Positions 12,642 to 21,960 are shown, numbered from the stretch's first letter. The stretch is 64,000 nt of DNA from Calidifontibacillus oryziterrae (GCF_000331575.1 NZ_KB223527.1:965842-1029841); one strand, 5' to 3'. The notes: a model not told the origin generated them from the sequence alone. Numbers and translations are program-made.

Positions 12642-14111
12642 TCAAACTATTTCCTTATTGATATTATGGTTCTTATTGATATCTTTCTTTTTCCCTAATA
12701 GTTCTTTTCCGGCAATTCCTGGATGAGTCATCTCCATCGGATGTAGAATTGCATCAAGCTCTTCCACCGTCAATACTCCTTTTTCAAGAACGATTTCCCT
12801 AACTGACCGATTGGTTAAAATTGCTTCTCTTGCAATTGCTGCTGCAGTCTCATAGCCAACGTGTGGATTGATTGCAGTAATAATACCAACACTATTATTT
12901 ACATATTCCAGCATTTTTTCCTTATTGGCTGTAATTCCACTTAAACAATGGATTCGGAAAACAGTAAAAACATTGGTCATGATTTTAATAGATTGTAATA
13001 AATTATAAATAATTACTGGTTCCATCACGTTTAATTCAAATTGCCCAGCTTCACAAGCCATACTTATTGTTAAATCATTCCCAGCAACTTGAAACGCGCT
13101 TTGATTTAACACTTCAGCCATAACAGGATTAACTTTACCTGGCATAATTGATGAACCCGGTTGGCGTGGTGGCAAATTAATTTCACCTAGGCCACATCTT
13201 GGTCCGGATGTCATTAGTCGCAAATCATTTGCTACTTTCGACATGTTTAGCATACAAATTTTAAGAGCAGATGATACCTCAAGATAGCAATCCGTATTTT
13301 GGGTGCCATCAACAAGATTTTGTGTACCTTTTATTGGTAGTCCACTAAATTTAGCGATATATTCGTCTGTTTTTAATATATATTCTGGATCGGCATTCAA
13401 TCCAGTCCCAACGGCTGTTGCACCCATGTTTACTTCATATAAATTTTCACGAGTTTGTTTTACGCGGTTAATATCTCTTCTTAAAACACGTGCATAAGCT
13501 TCAAATTCTTGACCTAAGCGGATTGGTACTGCATCTTGAAGGTGTGTACGCCCCATTTTAATAATGCCATCAAACTCTTGTGCCTTTCTCATAAACTCTG
13601 CGTGTAACTCTTCCATTACATCAATCAATTTATTTAATGTAGTTAGTGTTGCTAAATGTATCGCAGTAGGAAAAGCGTCATTCGTGGATTGCGCCATATT
13701 TACATGTGAATTCGGGCTAATAAGTTTATAATTCCCTTTCTCTTCTCCTAATATTTCTAATGCTCGATTAGCAATTACCTCATTTGTATTCATATTTATT
13801 GAAGTTCCTGCACCACCTTGGATGGGATCTACAATAAATTGATCATGGAATTTACCCTCGATAATTTCATCGGCAGCTTGTACAATAGCCATAGTGACTT
13901 TTTCATCTAACTGCCCAATTGAAAAGTTGGCAAGTGCGGAGCTTTTTTTTACAATTGCCATTGCCCTTATTAAGGATTCATCAATTTGATACCCTGTTAT
14001 CGGAAAATTTTCCACTGCTCGCAAAGTTTGAATACCATAATACGCATCTCTTGGAATTTCTTTTTCCCCAAGAAAATCCTTTTCAATTCTATGAAGATTA
14101 ACTACGTTCAT
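12642..14111 (-). CDS. aspA: Aspartate ammonia-lyase (aspartase)
   Basis: 489 aa from the chosen ATG at 14109-14111, which has AAGGAGAGAGG about 6 bases upstream; an earlier in-frame ATG at 14160-14162 lacks a ribosome binding site. It deaminates L-aspartate to fumarate and ammonia. The fumarase/aspartase superfamily signature GSSIMPGKVNP lies near residue 320, with the TGSS-like region GGAGTSINMNTNEV near 100 that separates aspartases from fumarases. Class II fumarase is the alternative but fits less well. A cre-like site 127 bp upstream suggests catabolite repression. Not usually found beside racE in B. subtilis. Confidence 0.9.
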   Translation of the reverse strand: MNVVNLHRIEKDFLGEKEIPRDAYYGIQTLRAVENFPITGYQIDESLIRAMAIVKKSSALANFSIGQLDEKVTMAIVQAADEIIEGKFHDQFIVDPIQGGAGTSINMNTNEVIANRALEILGEEKGNYKLISPNSHVNMAQSTNDAFPTAIHLATLTTLNKLIDVMEELHAEFMRKAQEFDGIIKMGRTHLQDAVPIRLGQEFEAYARVLRRDINRVKQTRENLYEVNMGATAVGTGLNADPEYILKTDEYIAKFSGLPIKGTQNLVDGTQNTDCYLEVSSALKICMLNMSKVANDLRLMTSGPRCGLGEINLPPRQPGSSIMPGKVNPVMAEVLNQSAFQVAGNDLTISMACEAGQFELNVMEPVIIYNLLQSIKIMTNVFTVFRIHCLSGITANKEKMLEYVNNSVGIITAINPHVGYETAAAIAREAILTNRSVREIVLEKGVLTVEELDAILHPMEMTHPGIAGKELLGKKKDINKNHNINKEIV

Positions 14112-14237
14112 CTGAGCCTCTCTCCTTAAGGAATAATAATAGACATAAAAACGATTATTCATTTTAATTTTTACGTCTCTACTAATATTATCTTATTAAC
14201 ATTAATTATGATAGATAAATAATCACCATTTATTCTT

Positions 14238-14251
14238 TTAAAGCGCTTACA
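14238..14251. promoter_or_regulatory. Likely cre site (CcpA operator)
   Basis: TTAAAGCGCTTACA matches the consensus TGWAANCGNTNWCA at all fixed positions except the G. It lies in the divergent region between aspA and the GGDEF gene. Confidence 0.65.
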
Positions 14252-14318
14252 CAGTTCGGGCTATTTACAACAGTAAAATTTTGGGATATAGTGAGTTTAA
14301 TAGAAGGGTGGGATCGAT

Positions 14319-14927
14319 TTGAAACAATTTCAAAATAAGTTAATTGAAACTTTTGTTCCAAAAGATAATGAAGCTTTCGAAAATATCGAGCAGCTAATTA
14401 TGATTGACTCCCTGACTAAACTACCAAATTATTATTATTTTAAAGATGTTTTTGATCGAAAATGGAGAAGTGCTGTTCGTAAACAAGAGCCAATTTCTTT
14501 AATTATTTTTGATTTTGACCATTTAGGACTTTTTAATGACCAATATGGCTTCGCAGCAGGAGACGAAACCCTTAAGAAAATTGCCAATAAAATTAAGTCT
14601 ATGTTACATCGACCAGACGACTTTCTTGCCCACTATGAAGGTGGAAAGTTTATTCTCATTCTTCCTGAAACAAATATGAATGGTGCTTTGCAAGTTGGTG
14701 AACGATTAAGATTAGGTATTGAGAATATGAAAATTCCACACAGCTTATCAAGTACTTCAAAATACGTAACATTAAGCTTTGGTATAGGAACAAAATCTCC
14801 TTATGTTTGGGAGGATCCTCAGTTATTCATAAAAGCAGTAGAACAAGCGATGCACACCGCAAAGCAAAATGGCAGAAATCAAGTAATATGGAGTAACGTG
14901 TTTATTCACCAAACTGAGAGTGATTAA
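14319..14927 (+). CDS. Degenerate GGDEF-domain protein
   Basis: 202 aa, TTG start after GGGTGGG. The GGDEF fold is recognisable: DSLTKLPNYYYFKDVFDRKW (residues 30-49), IIFDFDHLGLFNDQYGFAAGDETL (63-86) and the final TLSFGIG...AVEQAMHTAKQNGRNQV helix. The active-site loop reads HYEGGKF in place of RYGGDEF, so both metal/catalytic acidic residues of the loop are lost and diguanylate cyclase activity is unlikely. There is no transmembrane or other sensor domain. It could bind GTP or c-di-GMP, or act through protein contacts. Transcribed divergently from aspA. Confidence 0.85.
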   Translation: MKQFQNKLIETFVPKDNEAFENIEQLIMIDSLTKLPNYYYFKDVFDRKWRSAVRKQEPISLIIFDFDHLGLFNDQYGFAAGDETLKKIANKIKSMLHRPDDFLAHYEGGKFILILPETNMNGALQVGERLRLGIENMKIPHSLSSTSKYVTLSFGIGTKSPYVWEDPQLFIKAVEQAMHTAKQNGRNQVIWSNVFIHQTESD

Positions 14928-14948
14928 TATAATTTATTATTACTACAT

Positions 14949-14985
14949 AAAGACAAGGTTCTATAAAACTCACCTTGTCTTTTTC
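14949..14985 (+). terminator. Terminator after the GGDEF gene
   Basis: AAAGACAAGGT pairs with ACCTTGTCTTT around a 12-nt loop, followed by TTTTC on the plus strand. Confidence 0.85.
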
Positions 14986-15069
14986 TATTTTTCTCAAAAA
15001 GATTTTTTATCCCAGTGCACATAGCAAACTTACACAGCCTAGTTATTGAACAAATCAGACATACAACAA

Positions 15070-15096
15070 GACCGGCTTCCTTTTATGAAAGCCGGC
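15070..15096 (-). terminator. Likely terminator of gerE
   Basis: GCCGGCTTT/AAGCCGG hairpin located just after the gerE stop codon, with a weak T-rich tail (TCTTGTTGT) on the minus strand. Confidence 0.55.
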
Positions 15097-15101
15097 AAGT
15101 A

Positions 15102-15191
15102 TTATAGTTCTAGTTCCCCCATTCGAAGGAGTTCCACGACAGCTTGAGAACGCCCCTTTACTCCAAGCTTTTGCATGGCATTCGAAATGTG
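15102..15191 (-). CDS. gerE: gerE, 3' part of a split gene
   Basis: Reading the minus strand from the 12-bp core at 15180-15191, the frame gives HISN then AMQKLGVKGRSQAVVEL, followed by LRMGELEL and a TAA at 15102-15104. This is the C-terminal half of the LuxR-type DNA-binding protein GerE, including most of the recognition helix and the last helix. It has no start codon or promoter here. Joined in frame to the 5' part at 45600-45734 through the shared core, it gives a 74-residue protein, the usual GerE length. The codons are undamaged, so the half is under selection and not decaying. Confidence 0.95.
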   Translation of the reverse strand, partial: HISNAMQKLGVKGRSQAVVELLRMGELEL

Positions 15192-15199
15192 GTTTGAAA
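15180..15199. other. attL-type junction (left end of the intervening element)
   Basis: Core ATTCGAAATGTG at 15180-15191, identical to 45588-45599. The element-side flank continues GTTTGAAA; AATGTGGTTTGAAA (15186-15199) is the exact reverse complement of TTTCAAACCACATT at the other element end. Confidence 0.9.
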
Positions 15200-15428
15200 A
15201 GCACAAACTATTCATTATTCCCCTTTTAGTATATCTACATACATGAGTACCTTCTTACTTACCATTATATACAATTCATTTGGCTTCTTACACGGCTGAA
15301 CTGTGTAATTCTTTTGTAATGCATACTTTTATAAAGTTGTATATAGGCATATGTTTGAAGTGAATGAAGCTTTAAACTAAAAAGTCAATCAATAAAAACA
15401 AACAGTATACAAAGGAGATGACTACAAA

Positions 15429-16265
15429 TTGTCTAACAAATTTTTATTAACCATGTTAACCGTAATTATTTTTTGTACTTTCCTATTTCAAGCGAATTCT
15501 GCATTTGCCAAAGATTATGATGCTGATTATGATTTTGAAACATTTGTAAGTCCTAATTTATGTAGTAATCCACTTCCAATATCGAATCAAAAGAAATTGA
15601 CTGATTATGATGTTGTTGCATATCAACAAGAAAAGATAGATATTGATCTTTATGTAGTAGACGTTAAAAGAAGTGATTATTATGGAAAAGAAATTTTATC
15701 ATTAATTCAAGCAGATTTATTAGATACAAATCAATATAATAAATTTGCCCCAACACATTTTACAACTAGGTCTGAAGCAGCTGAAATGTTTACGCAATCT
15801 TTAAAATTAAAACCTAATCCAGATAATCCTTTTAATAAAAATGGAAAACCTTCATTTAAAGATCCAGACCTTTATCCCCAAGATTTCCTCGCTGTTGAAG
15901 CGGTAAAGGATAATTGTGTTTTTAGTGGATATAGTGAGTCAATGTTTGGACCTAATGATTATTTGACAAGGGAACAAATGGCATCTATCTTTGTTCGTGC
16001 TTTTGATTTAAAGCCAACAGAGGAAGAAGTTCCTTTAACTGATTTTGATAAAGCTGAATCTTATCATATTAATGATATTAAAACTTTGTACCAAAATGGA
16101 ATTACCCGAGGGGTATCAGCAACAGAATTTGGTCCAAAAGAACGAATTAAAAGAGGGGATTTTGCGGTATTTTTATATCGTGCTTTAAAACAATCAAATC
16201 ATATAAACTTGTATCATGAATCCCAGCAAATTAAACTTTTAGCGTCAGATCTTCCTATTGAATAG
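15429..16265 (+). CDS. Secreted protein with three S-layer homology repeats
   Basis: 278 aa, TTG start with AAGGAGAT 9 bases upstream. Signal peptide about 1-27, ending NSAFA before KDYDADYD. Three SLH repeats occupy roughly residues 75-260, each with a terminal motif: FAPTHFTTRSEAAEMF, FGPNDYLTREQMASIFVRAF and FGPKERIKRGDFAVFLYRAL. SLH domains usually bind pyruvylated secondary cell-wall polymer, so the protein should coat the wall. There is no additional enzymatic domain. It is the first gene inside the left end of the element, followed 47 bp later by a lipoprotein gene. Confidence 0.88.
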   Translation: MSNKFLLTMLTVIIFCTFLFQANSAFAKDYDADYDFETFVSPNLCSNPLPISNQKKLTDYDVVAYQQEKIDIDLYVVDVKRSDYYGKEILSLIQADLLDTNQYNKFAPTHFTTRSEAAEMFTQSLKLKPNPDNPFNKNGKPSFKDPDLYPQDFLAVEAVKDNCVFSGYSESMFGPNDYLTREQMASIFVRAFDLKPTEEEVPLTDFDKAESYHINDIKTLYQNGITRGVSATEFGPKERIKRGDFAVFLYRALKQSNHINLYHESQQIKLLASDLPIE

Positions 16266-16312
16266 GGTTAATCAACCTTTAATAAATTTGAGATTATTGG
16301 AGTGAAAATAAT

Positions 16313-16873
16313 TTGAATAAGTTCAAAATGTTCTTATTTTTATCATTATTAGTAATTGCTGTTGGTTGTTCATCAAAAGAAAGTGAGGTATCAACAGCAA
16401 CCGAAAACAACGAAACCGAGCAGAAACAATCTGTTGAAACTGTAGCTACTGAAACTAGTAATAATGAAGAAAAATCAGAATTTGAAATACAATTAGAAAA
16501 AGCTGCTTCTGAAAATACAATGAGTGAAGAAGAAATGTTAACAGAAGGGCGAAAATTATTAGAATTAATGAATAAAGCATACACTGCCCCTACTGAAGAA
16601 GAATCCATAAAACTTATTGAACAAACATATGCTAATCTTGAAGTTTGGACACCAGCCGTTTTAAGTTATTATGGAACTGTAAAAGAATTAACATTTGATA
16701 TAAAAAAAGAAGAAGTATCTAAAATTAACAAAGATGCTTTTTTATATATTGCCACAATAAAAGAACGAATAGTTTCATTAGATGGAAAAGAAGTATTTGA
16801 AGATAGTGTTTATCAAATAGAAATTCATAAAACCGAAATAGGATTTAGAATAATAAATATAAACGCTTATTAA
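16313..16873 (+). CDS. Putative lipoprotein of unknown function
   Basis: 186 aa, TTG start preceded by GGAGTGAAAA. The N-terminal signal MNKFKMFLFLSLLVIAVGCS carries a lipobox with cysteine 19. A low-complexity Ser/Thr/Glu linker (about 20-65) precedes a compact C-terminal domain with an LMNKAYTAPTEEESIKLIEQ helix and beta-strands ending in GFRIININAY. I do not recognise the domain. Probably cotranscribed with the SLH gene and anchored on the outer face of the membrane. The following inverted repeat at 16961 would end the transcript. Confidence 0.75.
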   Translation: MNKFKMFLFLSLLVIAVGCSSKESEVSTATENNETEQKQSVETVATETSNNEEKSEFEIQLEKAASENTMSEEEMLTEGRKLLELMNKAYTAPTEEESIKLIEQTYANLEVWTPAVLSYYGTVKELTFDIKKEEVSKINKDAFLYIATIKERIVSLDGKEVFEDSVYQIEIHKTEIGFRIININAY

Positions 16874-16960
16874 GATATGCCATCTTATGAAAAACTTTAT
16901 CCTAGATTTTTTTTCAATTAAACTTTCGTTTTTTAATATTCAATATTTTCCTAAAAAGTG

Positions 16961-16995
16961 AGAAAACAGGTAACAATAGAGTACCTGTTTTCTCA
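16961..16995. terminator. Bidirectional terminator
   Basis: GAGAAAACAGGTA and TACCTGTTTTCTC form a perfect 13-bp stem between the convergent genes ending at 16873 and 17012. Confidence 0.8.
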
Positions 16996-17011
16996 CATAA
17001 TTTTTTTCTTA

Positions 17012-17866
17012 TTAAAATGGCAAAGGCTCATTATCGTACTCATATATAAAGTCTTTATTATCATACAAATAATTTATTAAACCTTTAGGATCTAAGTGGT
17101 CAAATAAGATAGTCTGCAACATTTCTTCATCAAGATATAAATGTACTGTAAGTAAGTATGGATTATTAACCTCAAAATAACCTGTATCCTTCACAATGAA
17201 ACTTTCGCCATTTGAATTTGCGTAAATTCCCTTGATTACTCCATTACCATTAGCTATGGCAAATAGTTTATCGATTTCCTCTTGTGAATTAAATTCAATC
17301 TCAAGATTTAATAGGTGCCCGTCATAGATGTCTTCCATATTCACAAACTTTGTAATTTCGAAAGGAGTATAATAGTTTATATATTCGATTAGATCGTTTT
17401 CTTCTAATAATCGATTTGGTTTTAAACGACTTTCTACTGGAAGCCCGCACAAAAAATCGATTAATTGTGAAATATTCCTCAGTTCAAAAACTTTCAAAAG
17501 ATTATTTTCACTGATTTCTAATGTTATTATTGATATGCTTAGCAAACCCTTTCCTAACCAATCGTCTTGATCTCTTATACACTTCCCAAAATCTCCTTGG
17601 ACAAGATTAATATTTTTATCCTCAGATAGCCTTTTTTCTAGTATTGTATAACTACAGTTTTTCCAATCCGTAATATGGGCTTCCCAAAAAATATTACAAT
17701 TAACTAATTCAAATAGCTTTGATAAAGTGGAATAGTCTTCGGTTTGAAAAGAAATAATTACGCCTTTCCTATAATCCCTTCCACTTAATTCACTGTCAAG
17801 CTGAACACTAAATATTTTATTATTTTCATTATAGTCCTTTAATTTCTCTCTAATTGTTAAATTCAC
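17012..17866 (-). CDS. Hypothetical protein
   Basis: 284 aa if read from the GTG at 17864-17866, which has GAGGAG 8 bases upstream; a start at 17905 is in frame but lacks a site. No signal peptide, membrane segment or known motif. The protein is acidic with two similar-sized halves; FEITKFVNMEDIYDGHLLNLEIEF in the second half resembles the style of VIISFQTEDYSTLSKLFEL in the first, which may indicate an internal duplication. This looks like a cytosolic immunity- or contact-system-like protein, but that is only an impression. Single-gene unit. Confidence 0.6.
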   Translation of the reverse strand: MNLTIREKLKDYNENNKIFSVQLDSELSGRDYRKGVIISFQTEDYSTLSKLFELVNCNIFWEAHITDWKNCSYTILEKRLSEDKNINLVQGDFGKCIRDQDDWLGKGLLSISIITLEISENNLLKVFELRNISQLIDFLCGLPVESRLKPNRLLEENDLIEYINYYTPFEITKFVNMEDIYDGHLLNLEIEFNSQEEIDKLFAIANGNGVIKGIYANSNGESFIVKDTGYFEVNNPYLLTVHLYLDEEMLQTILFDHLDPKGLINYLYDNKDFIYEYDNEPLPF

Positions 17867-18127
17867 GGCTATTTCTCCTCTCCATTTATTTTTTGTACAA
17901 AACATTTACAAATTATTATAATCCCCTTTTTAATTATTTCCCAAATTTGTCAGTTGTTTAATTAGACATCACCTTTATTATTATCACAGCTTAGCGTAAA
18001 CTACTAACTATTTCCTTACTATTTTAGAAATTGACACAATTAAGTGAATTTATCGCTTTAAATTGGTATAGAAATAAATCTGAAATTTGCTAAAATTATG
18101 GTAACAATGATTAACTAGGTGATAAAA

Positions 18128-19690
18128 TTGGCAACTATTCATAAATATAATTTAATAATTAATTACGAATATATTCCTTCTATTCATTCATCTATGGAAA
18201 CTATTATACTTGCTCACGGACTAGGATTAGATATGAAGTCATGGGAATATATTATTCCGTCTCTACAAAATCAATTTAATATTTTAAGATTTGACTTCAG
18301 GGAACACGGTGGAACTACGGGGAGCTTATTAGAAACCAATTGGATTACTTTTTACGAAGATTTCACATTCCTACTTACAGAACTAAAAATAGATACTTAT
18401 CATTTTATCGGACATGGTCTAGGTGGACACTTTGGAGTTGAATTGCTTTCAAGTTTTCCAAATAGCGCAAAGTCTTTTATTCTTCTTTCGACTACTTGTT
18501 ATTTCCCAAAAAATATCGGATTAAAAGCTATCGATTGTCGTAAAAATTTAGTATACGAGCAAGATGGTTATCCTATAAAGGTCGCAAAAATGATGAGCAG
18601 CCAAATTTTCTACCCAAATACTAAAGAAAAAGAGGAATATTTAATCAAAGCTTTTAGCAAAGTTTCTGTGGAATCATATTTCAACATATTGCTATATATT
18701 CTTGATTCTTTATCATTAGAAAAATTAAAGAACATTAAAATACCTGTTCTGTTACTCTTTGGCGAATATGATAAAAATTACCCACCAAACTTAACCAATT
18801 TGAGTGCAAGTTATTTCCCTGATTGCAAGGCATACATAATCCCGAATTCTTCAAACATGGTTCAAGTTGACCAACCAGAATTAACTGCACAATTAATCAA
18901 TGATTTTCTCATGGATATACAATCAGCAGATATTTCACATGTGGATTTACCGCCACATCGGAGTGAACTAGATAATGCAATTTTGAAAATTATTGAAACT
19001 GGACAACAAAATATTAAAAAAGGTGATTTGCTCCGCATTGACGCTTTATCTTCATTTGCAGTATTTTTAAACGGTAAGAAAATTGAAGGGAAATGGCAAC
19101 AGCGTAAAGCAAAAGAAATCTTCTGTTATATTGCATTAAATAAATTTGTAAATAGAGAACGATTGTACGATGTTTTTTGGGAAGAAGTCCCTCTAAAAAA
19201 AGCACAAAACCATTTAAGGGTTGCGCTGAACCATTTGAAACAATTATTGGGGACCGAAGCGTTTGACGACATTTTTTCAATTACAAACAATACAATTGAA
19301 ACTAACTGCGATGTAACCTGCGATCTAATTGACCTAGAGAATAAACTAAATGAAATTTTAGAAGAAACTAATTATATAGAAAGAAACAAAAAAAATAATA
19401 TTTTAATTGCCAATCTACCTGATATAATAATGCCGAGTTTTTATTCGGACTACTTTATAGACTTAAGGAATGACATTGAAAATAAAATTGTCCAAATTCA
19501 ACAATCACTTCTTGAATTTAATAAGAGCAAATTTGATTACACCAATGCAATTTTAAATTTGAAGATACTGAATAAATGTATACCTGATGATGAATCAATT
19601 ATTATGCAGTTGATTTCGCTTCTTAAAAAAGTGAACAATTATCATGAAGCTCAAATTTGGGAAGAAAAATTAAAAAAAGTAATACATTAA
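18128..19690 (+). CDS. Pseudo-alpha/beta-hydrolase fused to SARP/BTAD-type regulator
   Basis: 520 aa from a TTG at 18128 with AGGTGAT upstream (a GTG at 18119 has no site). Residues 1-260 form an alpha/beta-hydrolase fold: oxyanion AHGLGLD, FDFREHGGT and a nucleophile elbow FIGHGLGG. The catalytic Ser of GxSxG is Gly, and the usual His near IIPNSSNMVQVDQPE is Asn, so hydrolysis is unlikely. Residues about 285-355 are an OmpR/SARP-like winged helix (LSSFAVFLNGKK, WQQRKAKEIFCYIALN, KAQNHLRVALNHLKQLLG), followed by a BTAD-like helical region. This architecture suggests a transcription activator with a small-molecule-sensing hydrolase relic. Target genes are unknown; the adjacent exported-protein genes are candidates. 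Confidence 0.8.
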   Translation: MATIHKYNLIINYEYIPSIHSSMETIILAHGLGLDMKSWEYIIPSLQNQFNILRFDFREHGGTTGSLLETNWITFYEDFTFLLTELKIDTYHFIGHGLGGHFGVELLSSFPNSAKSFILLSTTCYFPKNIGLKAIDCRKNLVYEQDGYPIKVAKMMSSQIFYPNTKEKEEYLIKAFSKVSVESYFNILLYILDSLSLEKLKNIKIPVLLLFGEYDKNYPPNLTNLSASYFPDCKAYIIPNSSNMVQVDQPELTAQLINDFLMDIQSADISHVDLPPHRSELDNAILKIIETGQQNIKKGDLLRIDALSSFAVFLNGKKIEGKWQQRKAKEIFCYIALNKFVNRERLYDVFWEEVPLKKAQNHLRVALNHLKQLLGTEAFDDIFSITNNTIETNCDVTCDLIDLENKLNEILEETNYIERNKKNNILIANLPDIIMPSFYSDYFIDLRNDIENKIVQIQQSLLEFNKSKFDYTNAILNLKILNKCIPDDESIIMQLISLLKKVNNYHEAQIWEEKLKKVIH

Positions 19691-19732
19691 AAACAACAGC
19701 ACCTTTTATACTTATCGAGCTTTTTAATTATC

Positions 19733-19765
19733 AAGAAAAGAAGTCATACTTGGACTTCTTTTCTT
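19733..19765. terminator. Bidirectional terminator
   Basis: AAGAAAAGAAGTC and GACTTCTTTTCTT pair around a 7-nt loop between convergent genes. Confidence 0.85.
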
Positions 19766-19790
19766 ATCTTCTAATAAAATTCGAATTGAA

Positions 19791-21419
19791 TTAAAAGAGT
19801 TTTTTAAACGGGTTAAAACTATCAATCTTGTCTAAATTAGCAGTTACATAATCTGCACCGTAAGAAAATGCCACACTTCCCAATACAGCACCACCAGGTC
19901 CAAACAAGATACCACCTACAACACCACCGACAATTCCTGCTCCTGCACTAATAACAGTTTTTCTAAATATCTGTCTTTCCTTTATTGCTTTTTCACCTTC
20001 TGTTAAAGAAGGATTTGTTTCAACGGCAAGAATATCAACAAAACCAATTACGGCTGTAATAGCTATTGCACCATTTCCTAGTAATTTCCCAGCTTTTTTA
20101 TACTTTGATAACTTCTTTAACTTGTCAGTAACATCTACTTTATATTTTTCCCCCAACTCTTCTACTTCATATATCCGAGCATTGGCAACCTCTTCTACAG
20201 CCGTATGTGATGCAAGAAAAGAAGCATTCTCACTTGTCTTTCTTAAACTAGACACATCCTTCTCTTTTTCTTTCTTTTCATGGTCTTCAACCAATTTTTT
20301 GAGTTTTCTAATTGACCTTCTTCTGCTATAACCTATTCCAGCGGCAGTTCCTACTAAAGTTAATGCAACACTTAATCCAACTCCATTAGCGTCTGTTCCA
20401 TCTTGTTTATTTTCAATAAATTTATCTTTATTTATGTCTTCATTAATTGAAATATCGTTATTATTAACTGTCTGATCTTTATCAGCAATCTGGGACTCAC
20501 TCTCATAAATCCCATTATTTTTTAAGAACTCAAATACAAAATCCGAAGTTACGTTACTCCCTGAATTTTGTACATCCCTCACATATTTTAACCAATTCTC
20601 ACTTAAGCTATAGTTATTAACTCGATCAAGATATTTGTTAGTATCTTTGATAATCATCAAAGATAGGTTTATCTTTTCCTTTTCTATTTCTGGAACAATA
20701 GGATTTCCTGATATTCTTATTTCTCCTACGTTTGGATCCGAAACTTCTTTTCGCTTGATGTTTCTATTTGCCCAGTCCATTCCATCTAGACTATCTAACC
20801 ATTCTAGATACTCTTGTGCATCATTTAATTCTTTTTTATATCTTGGGATATTTCCCTGAAATTCGAGTAATAGTCTCTGAAGTTCTAAATAATGTTGTTG
20901 TGTTACATATTGTGGCTTACCTACTACATCTAATACATTATTTCCTTGATTACTTATATATACAAGTGGTACAGAATTCTGGGTAATATCCTCACCAAAA
21001 GGAGCATAATCACCCTCATACAAAGAAATCATCAATGTTGATAACACATTTATATTCGCTGCCCATTGATAAACAGAAGCGTCAACTAAATTGTTTTTTT
21101 CTTGAAATCGTACTACTTCTTTATTTGAATTTTCTTTCCAAAAGGAAAGGGGAACCGTAGAATAATCACCATATAATTCCCAATCATCTAAGCTTCTATT
21201 TTTAGTAATATTAGCTCCATCATATTCCAAATTATCCAATATCGCTTTAATATCCCCAAATCCTTCTTGTGACCAGTCCTGTTCTAGTTCTTCCATTTTA
21301 GTGATATTGAAAGATATATCAATTGATTTTGCTAATACTACTGATGAAATGTGAAATGATAAAACAACAACAATAATTAATGGCAAGATTTTTGAAAATT
21401 TTCCTGTTATTTCAAACAA
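19791..21419 (-). CDS. Large exported protein with C-terminal glycine-zipper region
   Basis: 542 aa, apparently TTG start after CTGGGGG. An N-terminal signal/anchor segment occupies residues about 10-29 (ILPLIIVVVLSFHISS). A long extracellular region follows, then a short hydrophobic segment (VGLSVALTLVGTAAGIGYS, about 352-370) with a positively charged RRRSIRKLKK flank, a Lys/Glu-rich stretch, and a C-terminal hydrophobic region rich in Gly (SAGAGIVGGVVGGILFGPGG). Glycine zippers of this kind occur in pore-forming and membrane-inserting toxins and in channel-like proteins. I do not recognise the family and do not claim toxicity. Single-gene transcription unit. Confidence 0.65.
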   Translation of the reverse strand: MFEITGKFSKILPLIIVVVLSFHISSVVLAKSIDISFNITKMEELEQDWSQEGFGDIKAILDNLEYDGANITKNRSLDDWELYGDYSTVPLSFWKENSNKEVVRFQEKNNLVDASVYQWAANINVLSTLMISLYEGDYAPFGEDITQNSVPLVYISNQGNNVLDVVGKPQYVTQQHYLELQRLLLEFQGNIPRYKKELNDAQEYLEWLDSLDGMDWANRNIKRKEVSDPNVGEIRISGNPIVPEIEKEKINLSLMIIKDTNKYLDRVNNYSLSENWLKYVRDVQNSGSNVTSDFVFEFLKNNGIYESESQIADKDQTVNNNDISINEDINKDKFIENKQDGTDANGVGLSVALTLVGTAAGIGYSRRRSIRKLKKLVEDHEKKEKEKDVSSLRKTSENASFLASHTAVEEVANARIYEVEELGEKYKVDVTDKLKKLSKYKKAGKLLGNGAIAITAVIGFVDILAVETNPSLTEGEKAIKERQIFRKTVISAGAGIVGGVVGGILFGPGGAVLGSVAFSYGADYVTANLDKIDSFNPFKKLF

Positions 21420-21636
21420 ATTATATACCCCCAGACTGTTCTTTAATTACTAAAATTTCATCTATACTAGTGACATTGTTTATTTTAATAATTTTGCCAT
21501 TACACACCCATTACACAAAACAGTTCTGGAATTATAACGCCTTCTCCCACCTAAAGAATAAAAATAATATTTTGATTTTACAAAAGTTGTATCCTAGCTT
21601 ATACTGGGGTCCAATTTAATTAAGGGGCTGTTTTGC

Positions 21637-21960
21637 ATGAGTTATCATGATAAAATTGGTTTGTTTTTTTCCTATTCGTCTAAAAGAGAATTTAATGTGA
21701 AGTTAAAATTGTTATTAGTGTTTTTAAAAGAGAATAGACTTACAAAATATACATTAATTGCTGAAAACCGTAATGTAACTGATAACAAAGATGTGCCAAT
21801 CAAAAGATTATTACAAGAAGGAATAAATACACTGGTGATAGTAGAAGAATTGGATATAACTATAAATAGAAATATTTCTTTAGAGGAGTTTCGTGATTTA
21901 TTAGCAAAATATGATATCAAACTTAAATGTTTAGAAGGTGAGAAAAATGGAGTCGTTTGA
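21637..21960 (+). CDS. Small protein resembling a degenerate resolvase catalytic domain
   Basis: 107 aa. The layout resembles a shrunken serine-recombinase catalytic domain: LFFSYSS at the position of the YxRVS catalytic-Ser strand, VPIKRLLQEGINTLVIVEELD in place of the 'Rxx...LL...D.lvv.klDR' segment, and a final DLLAKYDIKLKCLEG like the 'L...gi.l.sl' strand. The arginines needed for catalysis are mostly missing. Likeness is by eye only. Stop overlaps the next gene, so the two are coupled. It could be a regulatory relic or unrelated. Confidence 0.55.
   Translation: MSYHDKIGLFFSYSSKREFNVKLKLLLVFLKENRLTKYTLIAENRNVTDNKDVPIKRLLQEGINTLVIVEELDITINRNISLEEFRDLLAKYDIKLKCLEGEKNGVV

Noticed and set aside
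15102..15191. Independent decayed LuxR gene
   Set aside because: The fragment is in frame, unmutated and complements the 45.6-kb part exactly through the shared core.
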